Positions 32,048 through 39,198 of a DNA stretch of 45,791 nt are shown in pieces (positions within the stretch are counted from its first letter, which is position 1; every line of letters begins with the position of its first letter). The position numbers were made by a program, and so were the translations under genes. Where the stretch lies: positions 1 to 45,791 of the forward strand of contig JAUHXR010000031.1 in the NCBI GenBank assembly GCA_030426845.1. The letters run 5' to 3'. The DNA comes from Polyangia bacterium. GTDB lineage: Bacteria; Myxococcota_A; Polyangia; Polyangiales; Sandaracinaceae. A model generated the notes under the pieces. The model was given only the letters and a program-made list of their open reading frames with translations, had not been told where the DNA came from and made no database searches.

Positions 32048-33367
32048 TCAGTCGTCGCGGAGCTTGCGGTAGAGCGTGCTCTTGTCGATGCCGAGGCGCG
32101 CGGCGGTGCGCTCGACGCTCTCGTCCGTCCCGTCGAGCGCGTGACGGAGCACCCGGCGCTCGAACGCGCGCACCGCGTCGCGGAGCGGCAGCTCGAGCAG
32201 GTCGTCGACGTCGAGGCGCACCGACGACGAGGCGCGCCGACGCTCGGGGGCGAGCTCGCCGTGGACGAGGTAGCGGTAGACGTGGTTGTGCAGCTCGCGG
32301 ACGTTGCCGGGCCAGGTGCGCGACGCGAGCTGGGCCGCGACGTCCTGGGGGACGTGATCGCGCGTGATCCCGTCGGGGTCCGCGGCGAGGATCCGGTCCA
32401 CGAAGACGTCGACGAGCAGCGGGATGTCCTCGGGGCGCTCGCGGAGCGGGGGCAGGACGATCTCGTCGCCCGCGAGGCGGTAGTAGAGGTCCTCGCGGAA
32501 GCGCCCGTGGTTGATCTCCTCGAGCAGATCGCGGTGGGTCGCCGCTACGATCTTTGCGTCGAACGGATGCTCGGTCGACGCGCCCACCGGCTGCACGCGG
32601 CGCTCCTGGAGCGCGCGCAGGAGCTTCGACTGGAGCGCGATCGGGATCTCCGCGACCTCGTCGAGGAACACCGTGCCGCCGTCGGCGAGGAGGAACGGGC
32701 TGCGCTTGGTCTTGGTCGCGCCGGTGAACGCGCCGACCTCGTGGCCGAAGAGCTGCGACTCGATCAGGGTCGGGGTGAGGCCGGCGCAATTGACGACGCA
32801 GAACGGGGCCACCGCGCGCGGACCGGCCTCGTGGAGCGCCCGGGCGGCGAGCTCCTTGCCCGTCCCGGTCTCGCCCCGCAGCAGCACGGGCAGGTCGCGC
32901 GAGCGGGCGCTGCTCTTGAGCCGCTCGAAGGCACGCCGCATGGCGGGCGCGCGGCCGAACATCCCGGCGAAGCGCGGGTCGGGGCTGGTGGGGACGGGAC
33001 CCCGATCGCGCGGCTCGATCCGGAGGACGCTCGAGCCGAGCCTCACCTCGGCCGGGCCCTCCAGCGCGACCGCCTCGAAGCGCGCGGGCCCGAAGCGAGA
33101 GCCGTTCAGCGTGCGGAGGTCCTCGACGTGCACGCAGGCGCTCCGCGGCGTCAGCCGGAGGTGGAAGCGGCTCACCGCGGGGTCGTCGAGCACGACGTCG
33201 TTGCCCGGCGCGCTGCCGATCGTCACGGGCCGCGCGTCGGCCGACGTATACTCGTCCGGGCGGCCGTCGCCCCTCAGGACGCGCACGACGACCTCGTGCA
33301 CCTCGAGCGGCTGATCCTCGAGTCGATGGGTGGATTCCACGGGCGCGACCCTCGCGAGCACACCCAT
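32048..33367 (-). CDS. FHA-domain sigma-54-dependent transcriptional activator
   Basis: A 439-residue enhancer-binding protein. The FHA domain (about 25-105) has [12 protein letters not shown] (66-69) and L-N-G-S-R-F, so the Ser, His and Asn of the phosphothreonine pocket are present, but the usual Arg after the first Gly is Ser52. The AAA+ domain (about 130-365) has Walker A G-E-T-G-T-G-K (165-171), the sigma-54 contact loop G-A-F-T-G-A (212-217, intact), L-D-E-V-A-E and a clear R-finger region. A Fis-type helix-turn-helix ends the protein ([13 protein letters not shown]). ATG 33367 has a G-run ribosome binding site and overlaps the ATG of the divergent kinase. FHA activators in myxobacteria answer to Ser/Thr kinases, and this neighbour is the obvious candidate. 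Confidence 0.94.
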   Translation of the reverse strand: MGVLARVAPVESTHRLEDQPLEVHEVVVRVLRGDGRPDEYTSADARPVTIGSAPGNDVVLDDPAVSRFHLRLTPRSACVHVEDLRTLNGSRFGPARFEAVALEGPAEVRLGSSVLRIEPRDRGPVPTSPDPRFAGMFGRAPAMRRAFERLKSSARSRDLPVLLRGETGTGKELAARALHEAGPRAVAPFCVVNCAGLTPTLIESQLFGHEVGAFTGATKTKRSPFLLADGGTVFLDEVAEIPIALQSKLLRALQERRVQPVGASTEHPFDAKIVAATHRDLLEEINHGRFREDLYYRLAGDEIVLPPLRERPEDIPLLVDVFVDRILAADPDGITRDHVPQDVAAQLASRTWPGNVRELHNHVYRYLVHGELAPERRRASSSVRLDVDDLLELPLRDAVRAFERRVLRHALDGTDESVERTAARLGIDKSTLYRKLRDD

Positions 33368-35693
33368 GTCGCACGCCCCCCGACAGCACGGCAACCGCAA
33401 CCTCGCCCCCGGCCACCGGGTCGCGGGGCGCTACGAGGTGCGCGGACCGCTCGGCCAGGGCGCATCAGCGAGCGTCTACTCCGCGCGCGACGCGCTCACC
33501 GGGCTCGAGGTGGCCCTCAAGTGGATCCCGCTCGAGGGGGTGTCGCGCGCGCGCGTCCGCCTCGAGATCGCCGCCCTCCGACGCGTGCAGCGCCCCGAGC
33601 TCACCCCCGGCGTCGTGCGGCTGCTCGACGACGGCGAGGCGCGCGAGGGCGACGCGCTCTGGCTCGCGATGGAGCGGGTGCGCGGCCGACCGTTCCCCGG
33701 CGCGGCGACTCCCTGCGACTGGGCGACCTTGTGGCCCGCGCTCTCGTCGCTCCTCGTAGCGCTCGGGCGCGTGCACGCGGAGGGCGTCTGGCACCGCGAC
33801 CTCAAGCCGTCGAACGTGCTCGTGAACGACCTCGGTCAGTCGGTCCTGATCGACTTCGGCGTCGCGTCGGTCGGGGCGCGGCTCGAGGCGGGAACGACCG
33901 AGGCGTGGCGCGTGCACGGGACGGCGGCCTACCTCGCGCCGGAGCGCCGCCGCGGCGACGGCGACGCGCGCTCGGATCTGTACGCGGTCGGGGTGATGGC
34001 GATGGCCGCGCTCGGCGCCCGGCCGGGGATGGACGCCGCGCTGCCGCGCGTCCCGACCGGCGCCGCGGAGACGCTCCGGCGCATGATCCACCGGAGCCCC
34101 GCGCGCCGGCCCGTGACCGCGGAGGCGGCGCTCGAAGGCCTACGTGACCGCCCGCGATTCGAGAACAGCCCTCGTCGGTCTACGACGACCGCGCCGCTCC
34201 TCGAATGGCCGCGGGGTCACGGACCTGCCCGGCGGGAGGGGCCGCTCCAGGCCCTGCGCGAGCGCGGCGCGCGCTGGACGCCCGACGCGCTCGCCGCGCG
34301 GATCCACGGCCCCGAGCGCCTGCTTCACCTCCCCAGCGACGCGGCGGCCTACGGGGTGCGAGCGACGGGCGGCGAGCCGGCTCGGATGGCCGACCTGTTC
34401 GAGCGCCTGGTCCACGCCCGCGACGCGACGATCGACGGATCGCGCCTGCGGCTGAGCCGGGCGACCCTCGATCGCCTGCTCGACGCGAGCCCGCGGCGGC
34501 GCCCTCAGACGCCGACCGCGTGGCTGCGGCGCGCGCGGCGGTGGCTCGCGGCCGGGCGGCTCGCGCTGGCGGAGGGCCCGCTGGTCTCGGCCCTGCGCGC
34601 AGGGATCGCCGATGGCGACGACGGGCTCGCGCTCGCCGCGGCGCGGCTGTGGGTGCGCGGCGCCCTCGCATCGCGCGACCGCGGCTACGTCGCGCGGCTG
34701 CTCTACGAGCTGAGCCGGGCGCCGGCGGGCTCGCCGGCGGCCGACCGGATCGCGCCGCTCGCCCGCGCGGTCGACACGATCGGCCAGTGGACGCCCGACG
34801 CGCTCGAGCGCGCCCGCGCGCTGCCGCCGTCGCCCCACCGCGGGACGGAGCAGCTCCGCTGGAGCGTGCGGATGTTCGTAGCGCGCAAGGTGTCGATCGC
34901 CGCGCTACGGGACGAGGTAGCCGCGGCGCGGCGCGCGCATCCGCGAGCCCGGCACCCGAGCTGGGTCGCCTGCTTCGCGATGGGGGAGGGGCGGCTCGCC
35001 TACGTCGAGGAGCGCTACGCGGACGCGGCCGCGCACTACCAGCGGTCGGCGGTGCACGCGGGCTGGACGACCGATCGGCTCGGCGCGTCCCTCAACGCGG
35101 CGTCGGCCTGGATGGAGGGCTTCGCGCTCGAGCGCGCCATCGCGCTGGCGGACGCCGTGCGCGCCGAGGCCCGGGACGCGCGCCTCGCCTACTACGAGGG
35201 CAAGGCCGAGTGGATCCTCAGGACCGCGCGCGACCGGGCCGGCCACGCGCTCACCCCGGACCACGCGCTGCTCGAGGCGGCGCAGTCGATCGGCGCCCCC
35301 GATCTCGCGCTGCTGGTCGCGCTGACGGAGGCGACCCTCGCGTTCCGCGCGGGCGATCGGGAGGCCCTCACCGGCTTCGCGGCCGCGGCGCGCCGGGCGG
35401 CCGGGGTCGACAACGAGCCGCTGTGCCTCGCGACGATCGAGGCGCTCGAGGTCGCGCTCGGCCTCCGACCGCCCGACCCGGCCGCGCGCCGCCTCGCCGA
35501 CCGCCTCGCGGCCCGGGGCGTCCCGCGTCTCGCGCTCGAGGTCGCCGCCCTGGTCGAGGATCCCGCCCACCTCGACGACGCGCGCCGCGCCTGGCTCCGC
35601 GGCCTGATGGCGCACGTCCCCGCGCACCTCCACCACGTAAGCCTCGGGGTGCTGAGCGTGGACGAGTGCCGGGCGCGGCTTGGCTTGACCTGA
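33366..35693 (+). CDS. Ser/Thr protein kinase with long helical C-terminal region
   Basis: A 775-residue soluble protein. The kinase domain (about 22-285) is intact: G-Q-G-A-S-A-S-V (30-37), Lys52 in [12 protein letters not shown] from 143, D-F-G at 163-165, and Y-L-A-P-E. From about 345 to the end are Ala/Arg-rich helical pairs that look like degenerate TPRs ([11 protein letters not shown], then A-Y-Y-E-G-K-A-E-W). There is no membrane span. ATG 33366 shares three of its bases with the ATG of the divergent FHA activator on the other strand; GTG 33330 is an in-frame alternative that would lengthen the overlap. Its stop codon lies inside a 14-bp tandem repeat that precedes a sigma-54 promoter. 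A role as activator kinase for the FHA protein is inferred. Confidence 0.9.
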   Translation: MSHAPRQHGNRNLAPGHRVAGRYEVRGPLGQGASASVYSARDALTGLEVALKWIPLEGVSRARVRLEIAALRRVQRPELTPGVVRLLDDGEAREGDALWLAMERVRGRPFPGAATPCDWATLWPALSSLLVALGRVHAEGVWHRDLKPSNVLVNDLGQSVLIDFGVASVGARLEAGTTEAWRVHGTAAYLAPERRRGDGDARSDLYAVGVMAMAALGARPGMDAALPRVPTGAAETLRRMIHRSPARRPVTAEAALEGLRDRPRFENSPRRSTTTAPLLEWPRGHGPARREGPLQALRERGARWTPDALAARIHGPERLLHLPSDAAAYGVRATGGEPARMADLFERLVHARDATIDGSRLRLSRATLDRLLDASPRRRPQTPTAWLRRARRWLAAGRLALAEGPLVSALRAGIADGDDGLALAAARLWVRGALASRDRGYVARLLYELSRAPAGSPAADRIAPLARAVDTIGQWTPDALERARALPPSPHRGTEQLRWSVRMFVARKVSIAALRDEVAAARRAHPRARHPSWVACFAMGEGRLAYVEERYADAAAHYQRSAVHAGWTTDRLGASLNAASAWMEGFALERAIALADAVRAEARDARLAYYEGKAEWILRTARDRAGHALTPDHALLEAAQSIGAPDLALLVALTEATLAFRAGDREALTGFAAAARRAAGVDNEPLCLATIEALEVALGLRPPDPAARRLADRLAARGVPRLALEVAALVEDPAHLDDARRAWLRGLMAHVPAHLHHVSLGVLSVDECRARLGLT

Positions 35694-35718
35694 TCCGTCG
35701 CAGCTGATCCGTCGCAGC
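35691..35718. repeat. Perfect 14-bp tandem repeat, candidate upstream activating site
   Basis: TGATCCGTCGCAGC occurs twice back to back (35691-35704, 35705-35718). The first copy begins with the kinase stop codon, and the second runs into a 10-bp perfect palindrome, GCAGCGCTGC (35713-35722). The repeat lies about 70-100 bases upstream of the sigma-54 promoter at 35788, the usual distance for enhancer sites of sigma-54 activators. Confidence 0.6.
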
Positions 35719-35787
35719 GCTGCCACGGTCGTCGCGAGGACGCGCCGGCTCCGGTCGCGCCGCGCGGACCGGAGCCCGCCCGACCGC

Positions 35788-35804
35788 CTGGCACGGGGAC
35801 TGCT
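35788..35804 (+). promoter_or_regulatory. Sigma-54 (-24/-12) promoter
   Basis: CTGGCACG (35788-35795), four bases, then CTGCT (35800-35804). The -24 part is a complete match to YTGGCACG; the -12 part differs from TTGCW at one base. The GG (35790-35791) and GC (35802-35803) doublets are separated by exactly ten bases, as sigma-54 requires. Transcription would start near 35815, giving a leader of about 125 bases before ATG 35940. The rest of 35694-35939 holds no gene I can support. Confidence 0.72.
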
Positions 35805-35939
35805 GTTGTCAGAGGGCAGCAGCGACGAGCCGCCCCACGCCCCGGTCGAGAGCGCCGGTGTGGGAGACTCGCGCCCGCTCGACCCGGGGCGCGCGCGACG
35901 CGCGGCTCGTCGCGTCGAGATCGATCAGGAGGAGTGATC

Positions 35940-36293
35940 ATGGGAGCACGAGGACTGCTTGACGCGCACGAGGGCGAGGTCGATCCGGGCGTCATCCGGA
36001 TCTACGACCAGGACAACGGAGGAGCCCTGGTCGGCTACGCCTGGAAGACCGGCAGCTCGGCGATCATCTACTGCCTTCACACGAGCTTCGAGTGCGACGT
36101 CGACCTGCGGGCCAACGACAACGCGTCGCTCCTGTTCAAGCACAACAAGACCAGCGATCCGCTTCGCGCGAGCGCCCACGGCGGGGGCGTGCCGAAGGCG
36201 AGCGACGTCCACGCGGACTGGCAGTCGAACAGCAACAAGCCCCTGACGTTCGAGTGGACCTGGAGCCTCGGCTCCACATACGTGCCGCAGTAG
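35940..36293 (+). CDS. Unrecognised 117-residue protein behind a sigma-54 promoter
   Basis: The ribosome binding site, AGGAGGAG five bases before ATG 35940, is the best in the window, and the base composition is visibly less GC-rich than its neighbours, with Asn, Lys, Ser and Tyr well represented. There is no signal peptide, membrane span or known motif. The sequence alternates short hydrophobic strands with polar turns (V-I-R-I-Y, A-I-I-Y-C-L, L-L-F-K, F-E-W-T-W) and has two cysteines (45 and 52), so a compact beta-sandwich is likely. It is the first gene after the sigma-54 promoter and 48 bases ahead of the TPR protein. High expression is inferred from the ribosome binding site. I cannot assign a function; a structural, lectin-like or toxin-like small protein are all open. 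Confidence 0.72.
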   Translation: MGARGLLDAHEGEVDPGVIRIYDQDNGGALVGYAWKTGSSAIIYCLHTSFECDVDLRANDNASLLFKHNKTSDPLRASAHGGGVPKASDVHADWQSNSNKPLTFEWTWSLGSTYVPQ

Positions 36294-36341
36294 GCCACGC
36301 CCGACGGGCGTCGCGAGAGGCCGGGCGGCTCGGGGGGGAAG

Positions 36342-37097
36342 ATGGACGAGGGACGACACGGGCGCCCCGGCACCGGCCGGGCGCGTGGATGGAGGGGTGC
36401 GCCTCGCGAGCGCGTGCCGGCGTGGCTGGCGACGGTCTCGGTCGCGCTCGTCGCGGCCGCGGCGTTCCCCGCCGCGGTGCGGGCCCAGGACGCACGGGCG
36501 CTGTTCGAGGAGGGGGCGCGGCTCTACGAGGACGGCGAGTACGCGCAGGCGGCGCGCCGGTGGGAGGCGGCCTACGCAGAGGACCCGCGACCGGGGTTCC
36601 AGTACAACCTCGCGCAGGCCTACGAGCGGCTCGGCGAGGGGACGCGGGCCCTCGCGGCCTACGAGCGCTACCTCGCCACCGAAGCCGCCGGCGCGCCGAA
36701 CCGAGCCCGGGCCGAGCGGCGTCGCGCGGCCCTGCGGCGGCGGGTCGCGGCGGCCGAGGCGGAGGCCCGGGTCACGCGGGAGCCAGCCGCGGTGGATCGG
36801 GCGGCGGCGACGATGGCTCCGGCGATGGAGCCCGGGCCCGCGATCGTCGGTCCGGTCCTGGTGGCGGTGGCCGCGCTCGCCGCGGTAGCCGCGGTCGTCA
36901 CCGGCGCGCTCGCGCTCGAGGCGGCGAGCGCGTCGCCCGACGCGCCGGACGACGCCTATGCGCTGGCGACCGCGACCGACGTCCTCGCGCCCGCGGCGGG
37001 GGCGCTCGCGGTCGGCGGCGGGCTGATGTGGTGGTGGCACCCGGAGAGCCCAGATCGGGCGTCGGCCGGCGTGGCCTTGCGAGGGAGGTTCGAGTGA
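36342..37097 (+). CDS. Exported TPR-repeat protein with C-terminal membrane segments
   Basis: A 251-residue protein. After a basic, Gly-rich start a signal sequence (about 27-48, ending V-R-A before Q-D) leads to two or three TPR units at about 50-120 (A-R-A-L-F-E-E-G-A-R-L-Y-E-D-G-E-Y, then Y-N-L-A-Q-A-Y-E-R-L-G). A charged helix follows, then a hydrophobic stretch (V-G-P-V-L-V-A-V-A-A-L) and a further Ala-rich one. This layout is common among myxobacterial envelope TPR proteins. A G-run ribosome binding site precedes ATG 36342. The next gene starts on the overlapping GTGA at its stop codon. Confidence 0.82.
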   Translation: MDEGRHGRPGTGRARGWRGAPRERVPAWLATVSVALVAAAAFPAAVRAQDARALFEEGARLYEDGEYAQAARRWEAAYAEDPRPGFQYNLAQAYERLGEGTRALAAYERYLATEAAGAPNRARAERRRAALRRRVAAAEAEARVTREPAAVDRAAATMAPAMEPGPAIVGPVLVAVAALAAVAAVVTGALALEAASASPDAPDDAYALATATDVLAPAAGALAVGGGLMWWWHPESPDRASAGVALRGRFE

Positions 37098-37543
37098 AGA
37101 TCGTATGGCTGAACGCGCTGCTGGCGGCGATCTGCGTGGGCGCGGCGACCGCGGTGATCGCGGGGTCGCTGGCGACGAACGGCGCGCCCCGTCCACGCGC
37201 CGAGCGCCCAAGCGCCGAGGCGCACGAGCGCGCCCCCGCGCCGAGCCCGGGCGCGGCCCTCGAGGAGTGGACGTGCGCGGGCGTGATCACCGCGCCGATG
37301 ATCCGGACGGTGGTCGAGCGCCACGCCTCGGAGCTCGCCGCGTGCCGCGCGCCGGAGGGCGATCCGCGGGAGCTGCTCGTCTACGTGCGGGTCGACGCGG
37401 AGGGCGGGGCGTCGCTGGCGCGGGCGGTCGGCCCGCACGCGACCGACACGCGGGAGTGCGTGCTGAGCGCGGCGGCGACGTGGGGCTTCCCGCCTCCGCT
37501 CGACGGCGACTGCGCGGTGGTGCGGCTGCCTCTGGTCCTGTGA
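37094..37543 (+). CDS. AgmX/PglI C-terminal-domain protein, TonB-like
   Basis: A 149-residue protein that starts at GTG 37094 within the previous stop codon. An N-terminal membrane anchor (about 4-24) and a Pro/Ala/Glu spacer lead to a domain of about 90 residues: I-R-T-V-V-E-R-H-A-S-E-L-A-A-C, then V-Y-V-R-V-D-A-E-G, then E-C-V-L-S-A-A-A-T-W-G-F-P. This is the pattern of the AgmX/PglI C-terminal domain, found in gliding-motility and envelope proteins of myxobacteria and related to TonB C-termini. The two cysteines in the canonical positions probably form a disulfide. Translational coupling with the TPR protein suggests they work in one complex. Confidence 0.75.
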   Translation: MKIVWLNALLAAICVGAATAVIAGSLATNGAPRPRAERPSAEAHERAPAPSPGAALEEWTCAGVITAPMIRTVVERHASELAACRAPEGDPRELLVYVRVDAEGGASLARAVGPHATDTRECVLSAAATWGFPPPLDGDCAVVRLPLVL

Positions 37544-37568
37544 GCCTCACGAGAGGGGAGTTGGAGCG

Positions 37569-37910
37569 ATGTCAAGAAGGCTACTTATACACGTCGCGGT
37601 GATCGCGATCGGTCTGCTCGCCGCGGGCTGCCCCGGCGAGGCGGATCCCGACGGCGGACCGCGCCTCGCGGACGCGGGCGCGCCGCGCGACGGCGGACCG
37701 GACGGCGGGCGCGTCGACGCGGGCGAGGAGGGCGTCGAGGACGCCGGGCCGCGGCGACGCGAGGCCGCGCAGCGGGGGGTGGTCACGGGCGGATCCGTGC
37801 AGGCGTCGTCGGCGTCCTATCGCCTGCGCCTCAGCGCGGGCCCGCCGATGGGACGCGCCGCGGGCGCGGTGCGAGCCGCCCAGCTCGGCCCGGCCGCGGT
37901 GCAGCGATGA
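37569..37910 (+). CDS. Small lipoprotein, unknown function
   Basis: A 113-residue lipoprotein. The signal peptide ends in L-L-A-A-G-C (Cys21, with Ala at -3 instead of the usual Leu). Nearly all the mature part is low-complexity Asp/Ala/Gly/Arg (D-A-G-A-P, R-D-G-G-P-D-G-G), followed by a short Arg/Ala/Gln-rich end. It looks like a tether without a folded domain. A GAGGGGAG-like ribosome binding site precedes ATG 37569. It is 25 bases behind the AgmX/PglI-domain gene and 34 ahead of the secreted protein gene. Confidence 0.66.
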   Translation: MSRRLLIHVAVIAIGLLAAGCPGEADPDGGPRLADAGAPRDGGPDGGRVDAGEEGVEDAGPRRREAAQRGVVTGGSVQASSASYRLRLSAGPPMGRAAGAVRAAQLGPAAVQR

Positions 37911-37944
37911 GCTTCGAGGGAGACCCGAGATGGAGGAGAGAGTG

Positions 37945-39195
37945 ATGCGGAAACGAACGACGATCGGGGCCGTGCCCCTGACACTGCCCCTGGGCTTGCT
38001 GGTGGGGTCGCTCCTGGCGCTTGCCTCGCCCACGCTGGCCCAGGCGCCGGCGCAGGTGCCCGTGCAGGGCTTCTTGACGGACGCCGACGGCGCGCCGCTC
38101 GACGGAGACCAGACGTTGGAGCTCGCGCTCTACGACGTGGAAGCGGGCGGCACGCCGCTGTTCTCCGAGACCCAGACCGTGCGCGCGGCGGCCGGCTTCT
38201 TCACGGCCTACGTGGGCGACGTGGGGACGCTCGACCTCGCGACGTTCCGCGACAACGGGACGACCTACCTCGAGCTGACGGTCGGGGGCGAGACGCTCAC
38301 ACCGCGGATGCAGCTCGGCTCGACGCCCTACGCCGGCTTCGCCGAGCACGCAGGGAGCGTCGACTTCGCAGGGATCCAGAACCTCCCGACGGGGCTCGAC
38401 GACGGGGACGACGACACGATGTACATGGCCGGACTCGGGCTGAGCCTCACCGGCGACACGTTCGCGGTCGACTTCGGAGCGGTGCAGCGCCGCGTGAGCG
38501 CGCCGTGCCCCGCCGGGCAGGCGCTGCAGGGCGTCAACGCGGACGGGAGCGTAACCTGCGCGGCCCTCCCCGCCGCGGGGGCCGGGCTCACCGACTCGGC
38601 GGGCGTCTGGAGCGTGGACTTCGCGCGCGCTCAGGCGCGCGTCACCGGCGCGTGCCCGGCGGGCTCCTCGATCCGCGCGATCGCGGCCAACGGCAGCGTC
38701 ACGTGCGAGACCGACGACTCGAACATCGGCGACGTCACTGGCATCACCACCAGCACCACGAGCGGGCTCGACGGGGGCTGCACGTCCGGCACCTGCACCC
38801 TGCTCCTCGACCCGACCGAGCTGAACGGCTCCTCGCCGATCGACACCGGGACGCACAGCAGCACCACCGTCGCCCCCGGGACCACCGTCACGCTCACGAG
38901 CGTCCGGCCGGTCGTCGGGGCGTTCGGGGGCGAGGTCGGCTTGCTCGCGATCGGCGAGTACGCCGAGGTCTCCACCGGCGCCTCGCTGTACGCCGACGTG
39001 GGCTTCTCGACGAGCTCCACCGGCTCGCCGGGCTTCTCGCCGGTGCGGTTCTCGAGCTCTGGAGAGACCGCCTACGCGGTGGCGACCGTGCCCGCCTCGA
39101 CGAGCGCGACCTACTACCTCCGCGCGCAGTGCACCGGCACCGGCGCCTGCATCCTGTCGAACTTCCGGGCGATGGCCTTCTTCATCCCGGACTGA
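37945..39195 (+). CDS. Secreted modular protein with twin Cys-flanked repeats
   Basis: A 416-residue exported protein. The signal peptide is about 1-32 (T-L-A before Q-A). The first domain (about 38-150) starts V-Q-G-F-L-T-D-A-D-G-A-P-L-D-G and ends R-M-Q-L-G-S-T-P-Y-A-G-F-A-E-H-A, a conserved module of large secreted proteins in this lineage. Two copies of a Cys-flanked motif follow, C-P-A-G then N-A-D-G-S-V-T-C or A-N-G-S-V-T-C, about 50 residues apart. The C-terminal part is Ser/Thr/Gly-rich beta structure with one further Cys pair. ATG 37945 is chosen over ATG 37930 because GGAGGAGAG lies between them. A surface or appendage-like role is likely; no enzyme motif is seen. Confidence 0.78.
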   Translation: MRKRTTIGAVPLTLPLGLLVGSLLALASPTLAQAPAQVPVQGFLTDADGAPLDGDQTLELALYDVEAGGTPLFSETQTVRAAAGFFTAYVGDVGTLDLATFRDNGTTYLELTVGGETLTPRMQLGSTPYAGFAEHAGSVDFAGIQNLPTGLDDGDDDTMYMAGLGLSLTGDTFAVDFGAVQRRVSAPCPAGQALQGVNADGSVTCAALPAAGAGLTDSAGVWSVDFARAQARVTGACPAGSSIRAIAANGSVTCETDDSNIGDVTGITTSTTSGLDGGCTSGTCTLLLDPTELNGSSPIDTGTHSSTTVAPGTTVTLTSVRPVVGAFGGEVGLLAIGEYAEVSTGASLYADVGFSTSSTGSPGFSPVRFSSSGETAYAVATVPASTSATYYLRAQCTGTGACILSNFRAMAFFIPD

Positions 39196-39198
39196 GAG

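Noticed and set aside
33788-33804. A second TGGCAC-like sigma-54 element inside the kinase gene
   Set aside because: The -12 position lacks the GC doublet at the required spacing, and it lies in the conserved His-Arg-Asp codons, which explain the sequence.
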